Below are positions 16,930 through 24,936 of a stretch of 64,000 nucleotides of DNA, piece by piece. Source of the stretch: Streptomyces galbus (GTDB lineage Bacteria; Actinomycetota; Actinomycetes; Streptomycetales; Streptomycetaceae); NCBI RefSeq assembly GCF_005280195.1, contig NZ_SZPR01000019.1, forward strand, positions 62,001 through 126,000, written 5' to 3'. A program made the position numbers and the translations under genes. Positions within the stretch are counted from its first letter, which is position 1, and each line of letters opens with the position of its first letter. Under the pieces are notes generated by a model. The model ran no database searches, was not told the DNA's origin, and saw nothing but the letters and a program-made list of their open reading frames with translations.

Positions 16930-17394
16930 TCACAGGTGCTGCTTCGCCGAACTGACGAGCCGCCCGATGTCGTCACGGGTGCGGACCCTCAACTGGTCCA
17001 GCGCTGCCCTGGTCTCGGCCTTCTGCAGCATCGTCACGCCGTCGAGCAGGTCTGCCGCCGCCCGGCCCAGTCCCGCGTCGTCCGTCAGCATCTGGACCCG
17101 GAACAGGGCCTCTTGAGCGGCGGAGCGCAGGTCGTAGGCACGGATACGCACCGCGTCGGGATCCTCGGGCGGCGGCTGCTCCTGCCCGCAGAACCAGAGG
17201 TGGATCAGGCAACGCCGGTAGTTGACCAACGCGCCGGCGTAGGCGGAATAGGCGTCGAGCCGCTCCTGCCGCAACGTCTCGCGCCGGGCGAGGTGATGAC
17301 TCCGGTCGATGGTGCGCTGCTGGAAGGCCAGGGTGATCCCTGACCCGAGCAGGGTCCCGAGGACGGCTATGGCACTGGCGATGATGGACTCCAC
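16930..17394 (-). CDS. Small membrane-anchored helical protein, unknown
   Basis: A 154-residue protein with one N-terminal membrane segment (IIASAIAVLGTLLGSGITLAF) followed by a charged, mostly helical cytoplasmic domain (QQRTIDRSHHLARRETLRQE ... RAALDQLRVRTRDDIGRLV). The layout, a short anchor followed immediately by a long helix with Arg/Glu repeats, occurs in many uncharacterised Streptomyces proteins. The GTG at 17394 is chosen because a short gagg lies before it and the longer frame adds a low-complexity leader. No function can be assigned. Confidence 0.6.
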   Translation of the reverse strand: MESIIASAIAVLGTLLGSGITLAFQQRTIDRSHHLARRETLRQERLDAYSAYAGALVNYRRCLIHLWFCGQEQPPPEDPDAVRIRAYDLRSAAQEALFRVQMLTDDAGLGRAAADLLDGVTMLQKAETRAALDQLRVRTRDDIGRLVSSAKQHL

Positions 17395-17479
17395 GCCTCT
17401 AGCTGACCATGTGCCCGCAGCCGCCGGTCCGTTGCCCGCGGGCCCACCTGAGCAACCCGGGCACATCGCGCCTCGAACC

Positions 17480-18343
17480 TCAGTGCTGCAGGGCGGCCGG
17501 GAGTGCCTCGGCCAGGGTCACGGGCGGGCGGCCGATCAGGCGGCGCAAGTCGCCGGAGTCGGTGTACATCTCGCCGCGGGTCATCCCGCGGTCGGCGTCG
17601 GCGAGGACCTCCGCCAGCTCGGCGGGCAGGCCCGCGGCGGCCAGTGCCCGGGCGAAGTCGGCCACCGGGAGGTCGGCGTAGGTGACCTGCTTCCCGGCCG
17701 CGGCGGAGATCGCGGCGGCGAGCTCGGTGAGGGTGAAGGATTCGTCGCCGCCGAGCTCGTACACGGCGCCGGTGTGGCCTTCAGCGCTGAGGACGACCGC
17801 TGCGGCCTCGGCGTAGTCGGCGCGGGACGCGGCGCTGATCCGCCCCTCGCCCGCTGCGCCGGCGACGGCGCCGTTCTGCAGGATCTGCGGCAGTTGGCTG
17901 GTGTAGTTCTCCAGGTACCAGCCGTTGCGCAGCAGCACGCTGGGGATTCCGCGGTCCCGCAGGTACCTCTCGGTCTCGCGGTGCGTGGCACCGATGACGG
18001 TGGTGGCCGTGTCCGCGTGCGTCGTGCTCGTGTACGCCACGAGCGACACGCCTGCGGACGCCGCGGCGTCGATCACGCGGCGGTGGTTGGCGACCCGCTC
18101 GCCCACGGGGACCGAGGCCGAGATCAGCAGCAGCCTGTCCGCCCCCGCGAATGCCTCGGCCAGGCCGTCCGTGTCCGCGAAGTCGGCGCGGCGTACCGTG
18201 ATGCCTCGGTCGGCCAGATCCTTGATCCCGGCGATGTCCCGGCCGGTCGCGATGATGTCCGCGGCCGGGATCCCGCGCCGCAGCAGTGCCTCGACGGTGA
18301 GCCTGCCCAGCTGGCCGGTGGCTCCGGTGACGACGATCGGCAT
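17480..18343 (-). CDS. QorB-like NAD(P)H:quinone oxidoreductase (SDR/NmrA type)
   Basis: A 287-residue Rossmann protein beginning PIVVTGATGQLGRLTVEALL, with LLLISASVPVGERVANHRRV, VAYTSTTHAD, the substrate-loop LLRNGWYLENYTSQLP and SRADYAEAAAVVL. These stretches match E. coli QorB (YtfG) closely from memory, so NAD(P)H-dependent quinone reduction is likely. It is divergent from an HxlR regulator, the same arrangement as E. coli qorB-ytfH and Corynebacterium qor2-qorR. The ATG at 18343 has the gaaggaa site upstream; an in-frame ATG at 18352 overlaps that site and is less likely. Confidence 0.85.
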   Translation of the reverse strand: MPIVVTGATGQLGRLTVEALLRRGIPAADIIATGRDIAGIKDLADRGITVRRADFADTDGLAEAFAGADRLLLISASVPVGERVANHRRVIDAAASAGVSLVAYTSTTHADTATTVIGATHRETERYLRDRGIPSVLLRNGWYLENYTSQLPQILQNGAVAGAAGEGRISAASRADYAEAAAVVLSAEGHTGAVYELGGDESFTLTELAAAISAAAGKQVTYADLPVADFARALAAAGLPAELAEVLADADRGMTRGEMYTDSGDLRRLIGRPPVTLAEALPAALQH

Positions 18344-18428
18344 GATGGTCATTCCTTCCTTCCGCGCGTTGTTCGCACGCCTGCCGCGGTCCGTCCGCGG
18401 CGGGATGGAACACAGAATGACCTGCACA

Positions 18429-18481
18429 CTCTCCTTTGGGGAGTAACCACTTCTTGGTAGGGTACTTACCCGACCGATAGC
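18429..18481. promoter_or_regulatory. Shared promoter/operator region of qorB-like and HxlR genes
   Basis: The 153-bp divergent gap holds an AT-richer block with a GGTA-GGGTACT-TACC inverted repeat (18456-18470) next to gtaaccacttcttgg. HxlR/DUF24 regulators bind such GTAC-centred palindromes in divergent promoters, so joint control of both genes is likely; the exact site is inference. Confidence 0.45.
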
Positions 18482-18496
18482 ATTGAGGTGAGCCGT

Positions 18497-18913
18497 ATGG
18501 CTGCTGTCGAGAACGTGACCGGGCCCATGCCGTCATTCGATCCGTACGAGCGCGGCTGCCCGTCGCGGGACCTGCTCGACCAGATCGGCAGCAAGTGGGC
18601 GGTCCTCGTGCTGGGCGAACTCGGCCGGAACGGGACCTCCCGGTTCGGCCGGCTCCGGCAGGCGCTGGCGGGCGTGAGCGAGAAGATGCTCACCCAGACG
18701 CTGCGCACCCTCGAACGCGACGGGCTGGTCAGCCGGACCGTCTACCCGGAGGTGCCGCCGCACGTGGAGTATGAGCTGACCGCGCTCGGCCAGACGCTGC
18801 GGGAACCGCTGAAGGCGCTCACGGAGTGGTCCGTGCTGCACATCGAAGAAGTCATCACCGCCCGCGAAGAGTACGACGACCGGCGGCGAGCCACGCCCGC
18901 GGGCCCGAACTGA
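18497..18913 (+). CDS. HxlR (DUF24) redox-type regulator, QorR-like
   Basis: A 138-residue winged-helix regulator of the HxlR family: CPSRDLLDQIGSKWAVLVLG, then FGRLRQALAGVSEKMLTQTL and LERDGLVSRTVYPEVPPHVEYELT. Its only cysteine is Cys21, at the position of the redox-sensing Cys of QorR/YodB-type proteins, so it is likely a thiol or quinone sensor that controls the divergent quinone reductase. ATG at 18497 is preferred over GTG at 18488 because gaggtga precedes it at good spacing. Confidence 0.88.
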   Translation: MAAVENVTGPMPSFDPYERGCPSRDLLDQIGSKWAVLVLGELGRNGTSRFGRLRQALAGVSEKMLTQTLRTLERDGLVSRTVYPEVPPHVEYELTALGQTLREPLKALTEWSVLHIEEVITAREEYDDRRRATPAGPN

Positions 18914-18916
18914 TCA

Positions 18917-19705
18917 TCACGCCGTGGTGCGCAGCAGGCCGCGGGCGCGTGCCAGACCGTACGCGGCCAAGGTGTACGCGTCCGAGATCCTGCCGCTGAG
19001 GAGCATGTTCTCGAACTCCTCCAGGGAGACGGGACGGATGGTGCCGATGCCCTCTTCCCGGGCGTCCGTGCTCGAGGTGTCCTGGAAGGCCGCCGCGTCG
19101 ACGCGGCCGAGATACAGCTCGTCGTGCCCGGCTCGCAGGCCCGTGTCCGGGGACATCGGGCCCAGGTAGGTCAGGTCCACGGCGTCACACCCCAGTTCCT
19201 CGCGCAGTTCCCGGCGGGCGGCTTCCGAGCCGTCCTCCCCGGGGGCTCCGAAGCCGCGCGGGATCTCCCAGTGCCAGCCGCGGGTCGCGTGACGGAAGTG
19301 GTGCAGCAGGACGAGCCGACCGTCGCTGAGCACCGGGAGCACGGCAGCACCCGGTGCTCCGCTCTCGGGGACGATGCGGATGTAGGTGCCGGTGCGGCCG
19401 GAGGGAAACCGCACGGCGTCGCGGAGCACCCTGACGTAGGGGTCGCGGTAGACGATGCCGATGTCTCCGGACTCCTCGGGAAACCCGAGAGCGACAGCGA
19501 GTTCCGATGTCTCACGTGCCACCCGCTCCTGATCCGAGGGGTCGAGGAGGATGTCGATCGTCCCGCCCGGCGGGTTCGCGAACATGTCCGGGTGCTGCTC
19601 GCGGAGCGCGTCGTACGCGGCGAGCCGGGCGCTCCTGCGTGCCTCGCCGGCCGTTTCCCCGCCGCCGGCCCCGTCGTGCCCCTCGTGGCTGTGACTGCGG
19701 TTCAT
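18917..19705 (-). CDS. Nudix hydrolase
   Basis: A 262-residue Nudix protein. A full canonical box G-x5-E-x7-REU-xEE-x-GU spans residues 151-173 (G151, E157, R165-E166, E169-E170, G172), so catalysis on a nucleoside diphosphate linked to X is expected. The downstream part (GLRAGHDELYLGRV) resembles ADP-ribose pyrophosphatase-type members, but the substrate is not proven. The ATG at 19705 follows gaggggcag. It starts only 37 bp after the stop of the CHAT protease gene on the same strand, so it may be the last gene of the CATRA operon. Confidence 0.85.
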   Translation of the reverse strand: MNRSHSHEGHDGAGGGETAGEARRSARLAAYDALREQHPDMFANPPGGTIDILLDPSDQERVARETSELAVALGFPEESGDIGIVYRDPYVRVLRDAVRFPSGRTGTYIRIVPESGAPGAAVLPVLSDGRLVLLHHFRHATRGWHWEIPRGFGAPGEDGSEAARRELREELGCDAVDLTYLGPMSPDTGLRAGHDELYLGRVDAAAFQDTSSTDAREEGIGTIRPVSLEEFENMLLSGRISDAYTLAAYGLARARGLLRTTA

Positions 19706-19742
19706 GTCTGCCCCTCGTCCGCCGCGATCTCGGTGCTCCCGA

Positions 19743-22508
19743 TCATAGGTACAGGGCGAGCGGCATCGCCTCGATACGTCCGGCTGCGCCGTCGTAGTCC
19801 TCGGCGACCTGCCGGTAGTGACCGTGCAGGGCCTCGACCACGTCGAAGATCCCCGCCCCCGAGGGCCCGACCGCTTCCCTGCTCTGCCGCAGTACGGACC
19901 GCACCGTGGCCACCATCGCCGAGTCCAGAACCTTCCACAGGGGGACACCGATGGCACCGGCCCCGCTGATGATCAGCGACCGCATGAACCCGAGCACGTC
20001 GCCGCCTTCCGACCGCATGCCCTGACCTGCCAGGCAGGCCCCCAGGATCGCCACCTTGTTCCGGGGAAGACTGAGACGCAGCGCGAGGTCGAACTGGGTG
20101 ACCCAGTCGCCGTCGCCCAAGTGCAGGAGGGGACCGTAGTCCTCGGAGGTGTCGACGAAACGGCCGTGACCGGCGTACACGAAGAATTCCGGTTTCGACG
20201 CGGTCAGTTCCGCGATGCCGTCCCAGTCACCCGGCAGCTTCCGGACAGGACCGGTCAGTTGCGCCGGCACCCGTCCCGCGACGGCGATGTGCTCGGGCGG
20301 CCAGCCTGTTCTGACCACCTCGCCTCCCGTGGCCGCGGCGTCCGTCACGAGCAGGGCCGCCAAGTCGTCGTTCGCTTCGACGAGTTGTCTTTTGAGCAGG
20401 TGCCGGCCGTGGGTCACGAACGCGGCCACGCTCACGGAGTGGGACAACGGGACGCGCGCGGCGAGGGGGTGTGGATCGTCGGGTGCCAGAGCGACGTGCA
20501 GCGGGACGGCGAACACGTCGTCGGTCGGGATCAGCGTCAGATGGGTGGGCATGCCACCCCGGCAGACCGAATCCCAGGCAGGAGCGATGAGCAGATCCCA
20601 GACGCGGCGACAGGTCCGCTCGGTGGGCGCCTTGTCCTGGCGGTCGGACGACACCTGGCGGGCCAGTTCGGTCACGTGGTCGTACGGCACTGCGGGCAGC
20701 ATCGTCAGCTGCCCTTCCTTGCAGACGACCATGCCGAGGGAGTCGGGCACGGCCTCGCCTCCGGTGCCCTTGACGCCGTCAGGAGCGGCGAAGCGGAAGT
20801 AGCGGATCACGCAGGAGCCGGGATGGTTGAGCGTGTACTGGGCGAGACGGTGAGCGATGTCCTCGTCGTGGGTCGCGGAGGTGAGCGGCTCGTGGAGGAA
20901 CCGGTCCTCGTAGGCGCGTTCCCGTTCGGCGACCAGCTCCCGCAGAGCCGCCTCCTCCTCGCCGGTGACCGGTTGCGGTGCCCCCCGGCGCTTCTCGTCG
21001 CCGGCCGGCGGGCCGGAGGGGGTGGACAGCGTGAGGGTGCGCGTCGGAGGGCCGAGGGTCTGGGGGCGGGAGGACGCCAGCAGATCCAGCAGCTCCCGTC
21101 CGGACGATTCCTCGATCAGGGACACCACCTTCTCCACGTTCTCCCGCGAGCCGTCCCCGCAGCGGACGTGGTGGGCGATCGCCTGCAGGTACGCCGGTCG
21201 TACGTGGCGGGCGTAGGCGCGTTTGTAGAGGGGGAGGGCGATGGCGGCACGGACCGACCTCGCCATGTCGAGCCGGCGGGAGAGCAGGTCGTCCGGGCGG
21301 CTCTCCTCGGGAAGCGTCTCGGCCACCCGCCGGTACCCCTGCACGGTGTACGCGTGGAAGTCCACGTCCATGCCTGTCTGGCGGCCCGCTCCGGGTGTGT
21401 CCTGGCCGAGCTCGTCCAGGAGCCGGCCCAGCTCCCTCAGACCGTCGAGGCCCCCCGTGCCGATGGCGAGGTTCTGTCGGGCGATGAGCCGGCCCCGGCG
21501 CCATCCCATGCCGCGCAGCCTGGCGAAGTGCTCCGCGGACCGTTCCTTGTCCCGCAGTCCTTGGTTGGTGACCGACTGGGCGATCCGGTACTCGTCACGC
21601 AGTCCCTCCGAGATGGCCAGGGACCGCGCGGTGACCTCCAGCGAACGCGCGCTGTCACCGGACTGGCCCAGTGCGGTCGCCAGGTTGTGCAGGGCATTGG
21701 AGTATCCCCGCAGGAACTCGCGGTGCTCGCGGGGGAGTTCCGGGGACGGCTGCCCTTCCATGTCCACCCCGTGCGCGCGGCCGGCGTCGACGATCGTGTC
21801 GCACAGCTCGTACAGCCCGGCGATGAACGAGGGAGCCCCCGTACCGCCGTCCCCCGCGCGTGCCGTCTGGTTCTGTTCCTCGTAGCGGGCACGGGCGAGA
21901 TTGCTCCGCAGGTCGGGCAGGACCCACCACAGGTCCGACGCCTCCGCCACGGCGGCTGCGGTCTCGAAGGACAGCCGCGCGGTGGTGAAACTGCCCAGCC
22001 GGTACTGGATCCGGCCCGCCCCGTCGAACCACCGGGCGATCACGTAACGGGTGAAGGCGTCCGCAGGGTCCAGCTCGCCGCGCGTCAGTCGTGCGTGCAG
22101 GTACTCGGCGTCGGACCGGGATGCCTCGATCTGCCGCAGACCGGTGAGCAGTTCGTAGGCCACGTCGGCCCGGACCGTCTCGCACCAGTGCACGCCGACG
22201 CGGCGGGCGGTGCGGCGGACGTCGTCCCGGGGCCCCGGCTCGTCCGCTTCGGCCAGTCGCAGCATGCCGATCGCACGGGACTGCCGCATCGGTACGTCGA
22301 AATCGACGTCGAACCTCATGATGAGGTCCTCGACGTCCAGCGCCTCGACGAAGTCACCGATGGCCGAGTCAGGGTCCGGCTCCGGACGCGCCCCCGACGT
22401 CTCAGGCCGCCCGGATACGTCCGCATCCCCGGGCACGCCCGGCTCCTGGGCTTCATCCGGCTCCCGGGGCTCCTCCGGTTCTTGACGTACGTCATCGTTC
22501 CGGCCCAT
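19743..22508 (-). CDS. CHAT caspase-like protease with TPR-like repeats (CATRA system)
   Basis: A 921-residue predicted cytoplasmic protease. The N-terminus (1-50) is acidic and disordered; about 90-520 is all-helical with TPR-like repeats (LGSFTTARLSFETAAAVAEA; YSNALHNLATALGQSGDSARSLE); about 640-921 is a CHAT domain. The catalytic His781 lies in FFVYAGHGRF and Cys825 in AILGACLAGQG, both intact. In CATRA systems described by comparative genomics, this caspase/TPR protein is the predicted effector that cleaves targets once the partners sense a threat. It is the third gene of the set; the ATG at 22508 follows a ggag-rich stretch. Activity is inferred from motifs. Confidence 0.85.
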   Translation of the reverse strand: MGRNDDVRQEPEEPREPDEAQEPGVPGDADVSGRPETSGARPEPDPDSAIGDFVEALDVEDLIMRFDVDFDVPMRQSRAIGMLRLAEADEPGPRDDVRRTARRVGVHWCETVRADVAYELLTGLRQIEASRSDAEYLHARLTRGELDPADAFTRYVIARWFDGAGRIQYRLGSFTTARLSFETAAAVAEASDLWWVLPDLRSNLARARYEEQNQTARAGDGGTGAPSFIAGLYELCDTIVDAGRAHGVDMEGQPSPELPREHREFLRGYSNALHNLATALGQSGDSARSLEVTARSLAISEGLRDEYRIAQSVTNQGLRDKERSAEHFARLRGMGWRRGRLIARQNLAIGTGGLDGLRELGRLLDELGQDTPGAGRQTGMDVDFHAYTVQGYRRVAETLPEESRPDDLLSRRLDMARSVRAAIALPLYKRAYARHVRPAYLQAIAHHVRCGDGSRENVEKVVSLIEESSGRELLDLLASSRPQTLGPPTRTLTLSTPSGPPAGDEKRRGAPQPVTGEEEAALRELVAERERAYEDRFLHEPLTSATHDEDIAHRLAQYTLNHPGSCVIRYFRFAAPDGVKGTGGEAVPDSLGMVVCKEGQLTMLPAVPYDHVTELARQVSSDRQDKAPTERTCRRVWDLLIAPAWDSVCRGGMPTHLTLIPTDDVFAVPLHVALAPDDPHPLAARVPLSHSVSVAAFVTHGRHLLKRQLVEANDDLAALLVTDAAATGGEVVRTGWPPEHIAVAGRVPAQLTGPVRKLPGDWDGIAELTASKPEFFVYAGHGRFVDTSEDYGPLLHLGDGDWVTQFDLALRLSLPRNKVAILGACLAGQGMRSEGGDVLGFMRSLIISGAGAIGVPLWKVLDSAMVATVRSVLRQSREAVGPSGAGIFDVVEALHGHYRQVAEDYDGAAGRIEAMPLALYL

Positions 22509-22592
22509 GGGGAACCTCGCTCCGGTCGCCGAAATGGTCAGGGAAACTCACGTACGGGCCGCACGAGTCCCGCCCGGACTCGGTGCGGAGAG

Positions 22593-24128
22593 TCAGTCGG
22601 GCCGCGATCTTCGCCGGTCCCAGCAGTGGTACGCGCCGTAGGCGAGCAGCCCGCCCGCCCCGCTGCACGGCACGGTGACCATGAAGGGAACAGGCGCGTG
22701 CCCGTAGTGCACACCCCACGCCACCACCGCCGTCCAGCCCGCGGCGACTCCCAGCAGGACCACGGCGCTCGCATCCAGCCACCGGTACGGCGTGGACACG
22801 GCGGCTCGCGCCGAGCGCAGTACCAGCAGCGGCAGGGCGAGCGCGAGTGATGCCAGCAGCAGGATCACCGGGGACTGCAGATGCCGGGAGAGCGGGGGTT
22901 CGTACTGGAAGGCCTGGACGACGGTGAGCGCCGTGAGGATGGCGCCCAGGACGGAGGTCTGGACGAGCGTCAGCCAGACCCGGTGCTCGTTGAGCGCCCG
23001 TTCGGTGATGCCGGCGGCCACGGTGCGAGCCGCGTCGGCGCGTTCGCGACAGGCCTCCAGCTGGACCTGATCACCCTCGACCTGTCTGATCACCCGCTGT
23101 GCCACGGCGAGTTCGGTCTCGGGCCAGGTGCTGCCCGGACCATGCCGCCGGACGCCCGGCGTGTGAAGGCGCAGGTTGTCGACGGCGATCGAGACCGTAC
23201 GCACCAGCTGGCGCTGCTGCGTGATCGTCCACAGCAGTCCCTGGGGGCCGAACTGACCCCGGTCCAGGAGCGCCGCCGCCGTGCGGATGCGGTCCAGTGA
23301 CACCGGGCGGCCCGTCGACGTCGGCGCGAGGACCCGGAGCAGGGCCTCGGTCTCCGCGTCGCTGCGGTCCACGCGCGTGTGCACGAGCTCGGAGGATGCG
23401 TAGAGCCGTTCCTCGTAGCGCACTTTCGCCGCGTGCATGAGGTAGCGCGTCAGCGGCCTGAGGCCCTGCTGCCCCGGCAGCGCCCAGGCCCACGCGTCCA
23501 GAGTGTCCTCATGCCGGACCGGTGCCAGGACGTAGAGAGCCGAGAGCGGGTCCGGGGAGTCGTACCCGTCGGCGTTCCATATACGGAAGCCTTCATCCGT
23601 CTCGTCGAACCCTTGCCACCACGTACCGTTCCCGCCCGACGGAGCGTTGCTGCGGATGTGCTCCGGGTGGGTACGTCTGCCGCTCGCGCCGCGACCCCGG
23701 TACAGCGCCTCGAAGATGCGGAACTCGTGCAGGATGCCCTCGGAAGAGGGCACCGGCCCCGCGGCCGTGAGCGCGTCCGTCCACTCCCGGAGCAGTGGAT
23801 TCCAGCCCTCCAGCCCCGTTCGGGTCTCGTTGGGCGCGAGCAGCGCGACGAGACCGGTCACGTCGTGCTCGGTGAAGGCGAACGCGGAGTAGAGCCCGCT
23901 CGCACTCGCTCGGACGGCGATGCCCAACGACGTGAACTCCTGGTCATGGTCGAGGCCGGACGGCAGGACCTCCGAGGGTGCCGGGGCGCCGGCGACCGGT
24001 GAGGTCATCCCAAGAGCACGGCACGCCGACCACAGCGCCTGCAGATACGGGTGGTTGGGTTCACCGGCCTCCTTGGCGCGCGGCGCGAAACACGTCACGA
24101 GCAGGGCCGGTCTGATGAAGGGGCGCAT
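22593..24128 (-). CDS. CATRA-associated protein with four C-terminal TM segments
   Basis: A 511-residue protein. About 400 N-terminal residues are soluble (start RPFIRPALLVTCFAPRAKEA), followed by a helical stretch and four membrane segments near the C-terminus (LVQTSVLGAILTALTVVQAF; VILLLASLALALPLLVL; ASAVVLLGVAAGWTAVVAWG; FMVTVPCSGAGGLLAYGAY). I recognise it as the partner named CATRA conflict system caspase/TPR repeat-associated protein, from memory of the family. It probably anchors or senses at the membrane and controls the CHAT protease encoded 84 bp downstream. The ATG at 24128 sits 47 bp after the stop of the preceding small gene. Confidence 0.75.
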   Translation of the reverse strand: MRPFIRPALLVTCFAPRAKEAGEPNHPYLQALWSACRALGMTSPVAGAPAPSEVLPSGLDHDQEFTSLGIAVRASASGLYSAFAFTEHDVTGLVALLAPNETRTGLEGWNPLLREWTDALTAAGPVPSSEGILHEFRIFEALYRGRGASGRRTHPEHIRSNAPSGGNGTWWQGFDETDEGFRIWNADGYDSPDPLSALYVLAPVRHEDTLDAWAWALPGQQGLRPLTRYLMHAAKVRYEERLYASSELVHTRVDRSDAETEALLRVLAPTSTGRPVSLDRIRTAAALLDRGQFGPQGLLWTITQQRQLVRTVSIAVDNLRLHTPGVRRHGPGSTWPETELAVAQRVIRQVEGDQVQLEACRERADAARTVAAGITERALNEHRVWLTLVQTSVLGAILTALTVVQAFQYEPPLSRHLQSPVILLLASLALALPLLVLRSARAAVSTPYRWLDASAVVLLGVAAGWTAVVAWGVHYGHAPVPFMVTVPCSGAGGLLAYGAYHCWDRRRSRPD

Positions 24129-24175
24129 TGCCGGTGACTCGCTTCCCGGTGCGGAGAGCCGGACGGATGCCGTGG

Positions 24176-24520
24176 TCAGCCGCTGTGTCGCGGAGGCCTT
24201 CCCTCGGTGCCGCCGGGCGCCGGCGGTGGCTGCCCCAGATCGAGGGTGAGGCGACGGACCAGGTAGTTCAGCTGTTCCCGCTGATGCGGGGGGATGGGGG
24301 TCTTCACCGGACCGGGCAGGGCGTTGGCGCGCCGGGCGCCTTGCTCCAGGGACTGCAGTGTGTCGAACACGGCGCGGACCGCTGTGTCGTCGCGCCGCAC
24401 GACAGCCGACTCCAGCTCCGTGAGTGCTGAACTGACCACCGGCCATTGGTCTTCGGCCAGGAACCAGTCCTCCACGGCTTCCACGCGACGGCGTACCCGC
24501 CCGATGTCGATGGTGTTCAC
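24176..24520 (-). CDS. CATRA system-associated small helical protein
   Basis: A 114-residue protein, first gene of the CATRA set. The body is helical (EAVEDWFLAEDQWPVVSSAL; ELESAVVRRDDTAVRAVFDT) and ends with TPIPPHQREQLNYLVRRL, the Pro-Pro then R-x3-N-x-LV pattern that I associate with the CATRA system-associated protein family. The GTG at 24520 follows gaggggga. Upstream lies a possible leader hairpin at 24554-24581 (CACC-GAAGG arms). It may be the regulator or adaptor of the pair encoded downstream. The tail after the domain is short and disordered. Confidence 0.7.
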   Translation of the reverse strand: MNTIDIGRVRRRVEAVEDWFLAEDQWPVVSSALTELESAVVRRDDTAVRAVFDTLQSLEQGARRANALPGPVKTPIPPHQREQLNYLVRRLTLDLGQPPPAPGGTEGRPPRHSG

Positions 24521-24740
24521 ACCGGTCCCCCTCGGCCCTCGAAGGGCGCGCCGCACCTGAAGGCGCCCCCCACCTTCGGTGCCCACAGCGTAGCGCTCCG
24601 CGATCGTCGTGACCTGGGATCCGTCGAAGTGGATGTGGCGCGTACGCTCCCGTTCGCTGAGCCAGGAGGGCGAGATGCCCGACGAAGAGTCCACCGAGGA
24701 CGACACGCCGGGGCCCGGACAGCGCACGGCTCCAGAGCCC

Positions 24741-24839
24741 TGACGGCCCAGAGACAGCGACAAGCCCCCTGCTCACGGAGAACCCGCAGGCAGGGGGCTT
24801 GTTCGTGGGCGCTTACTTGTTCTTGGCCTGAGTCTTGCC
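24741..24839. repeat. Diverged copy of the gpmA 3' end and terminator (attL-like)
   Basis: From the shared TGACGGCCCAGAG at 24741 through the terminator hairpin to a TTACTT..TTCTT block, this stretch aligns with 28977-29088 at the 3' end of gpmA. Read on the minus strand it encodes a gpmA-like ending (KTQAKNK then stop, compared with KNQGKKK then stop) followed by CCCCCTGCCTGCG...AGGGGG. Matches are about 20 of 24 bases in the coding tail and about 20 of 27 in the hairpin. It reads as an attachment-site duplication left by an integrated element. The 24521-24936 gap otherwise holds the CATRA promoter and a 22-codon ORF of doubtful value. Confidence 0.6.
24760..24802. terminator. Hairpin terminator, copy of gpmA terminator
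   Basis: Arms ACAAGCCCCCTGC and GCAGGGGGCTTGT are a perfect match around a loop of about 17 nt. It would serve the minus-strand stub ending at 24814 and would also stop transcription coming from the left. Confidence 0.75.
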
Positions 24840-24936
24840 GGGGATCTTAGTGAGCTGGGCCCTTGGCCGTTTTGCGCGGCCTCGGACGGCCCAGGGGCGC
24901 CCCAGCCCCTCGGTCTGACTGGGCGGGCCTCCGACC

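Noticed and set aside
19818..22850. 1010-codon open frame on the plus strand
   Set aside because: It is antisense to the CATRA CHAT gene; the protein is Arg/Gly/Val-rich without domains. Long antisense frames are normal in DNA with this GC content.
24675..24743. 22-codon ORF with a good AGGAGGGCGAG site (MPDEESTEDDTPGPGQRTAP..)
   Set aside because: It ends exactly at the att-like repeat and has a strong ribosome site, so it was tempting, but it is too short and low-complexity to support as a gene.
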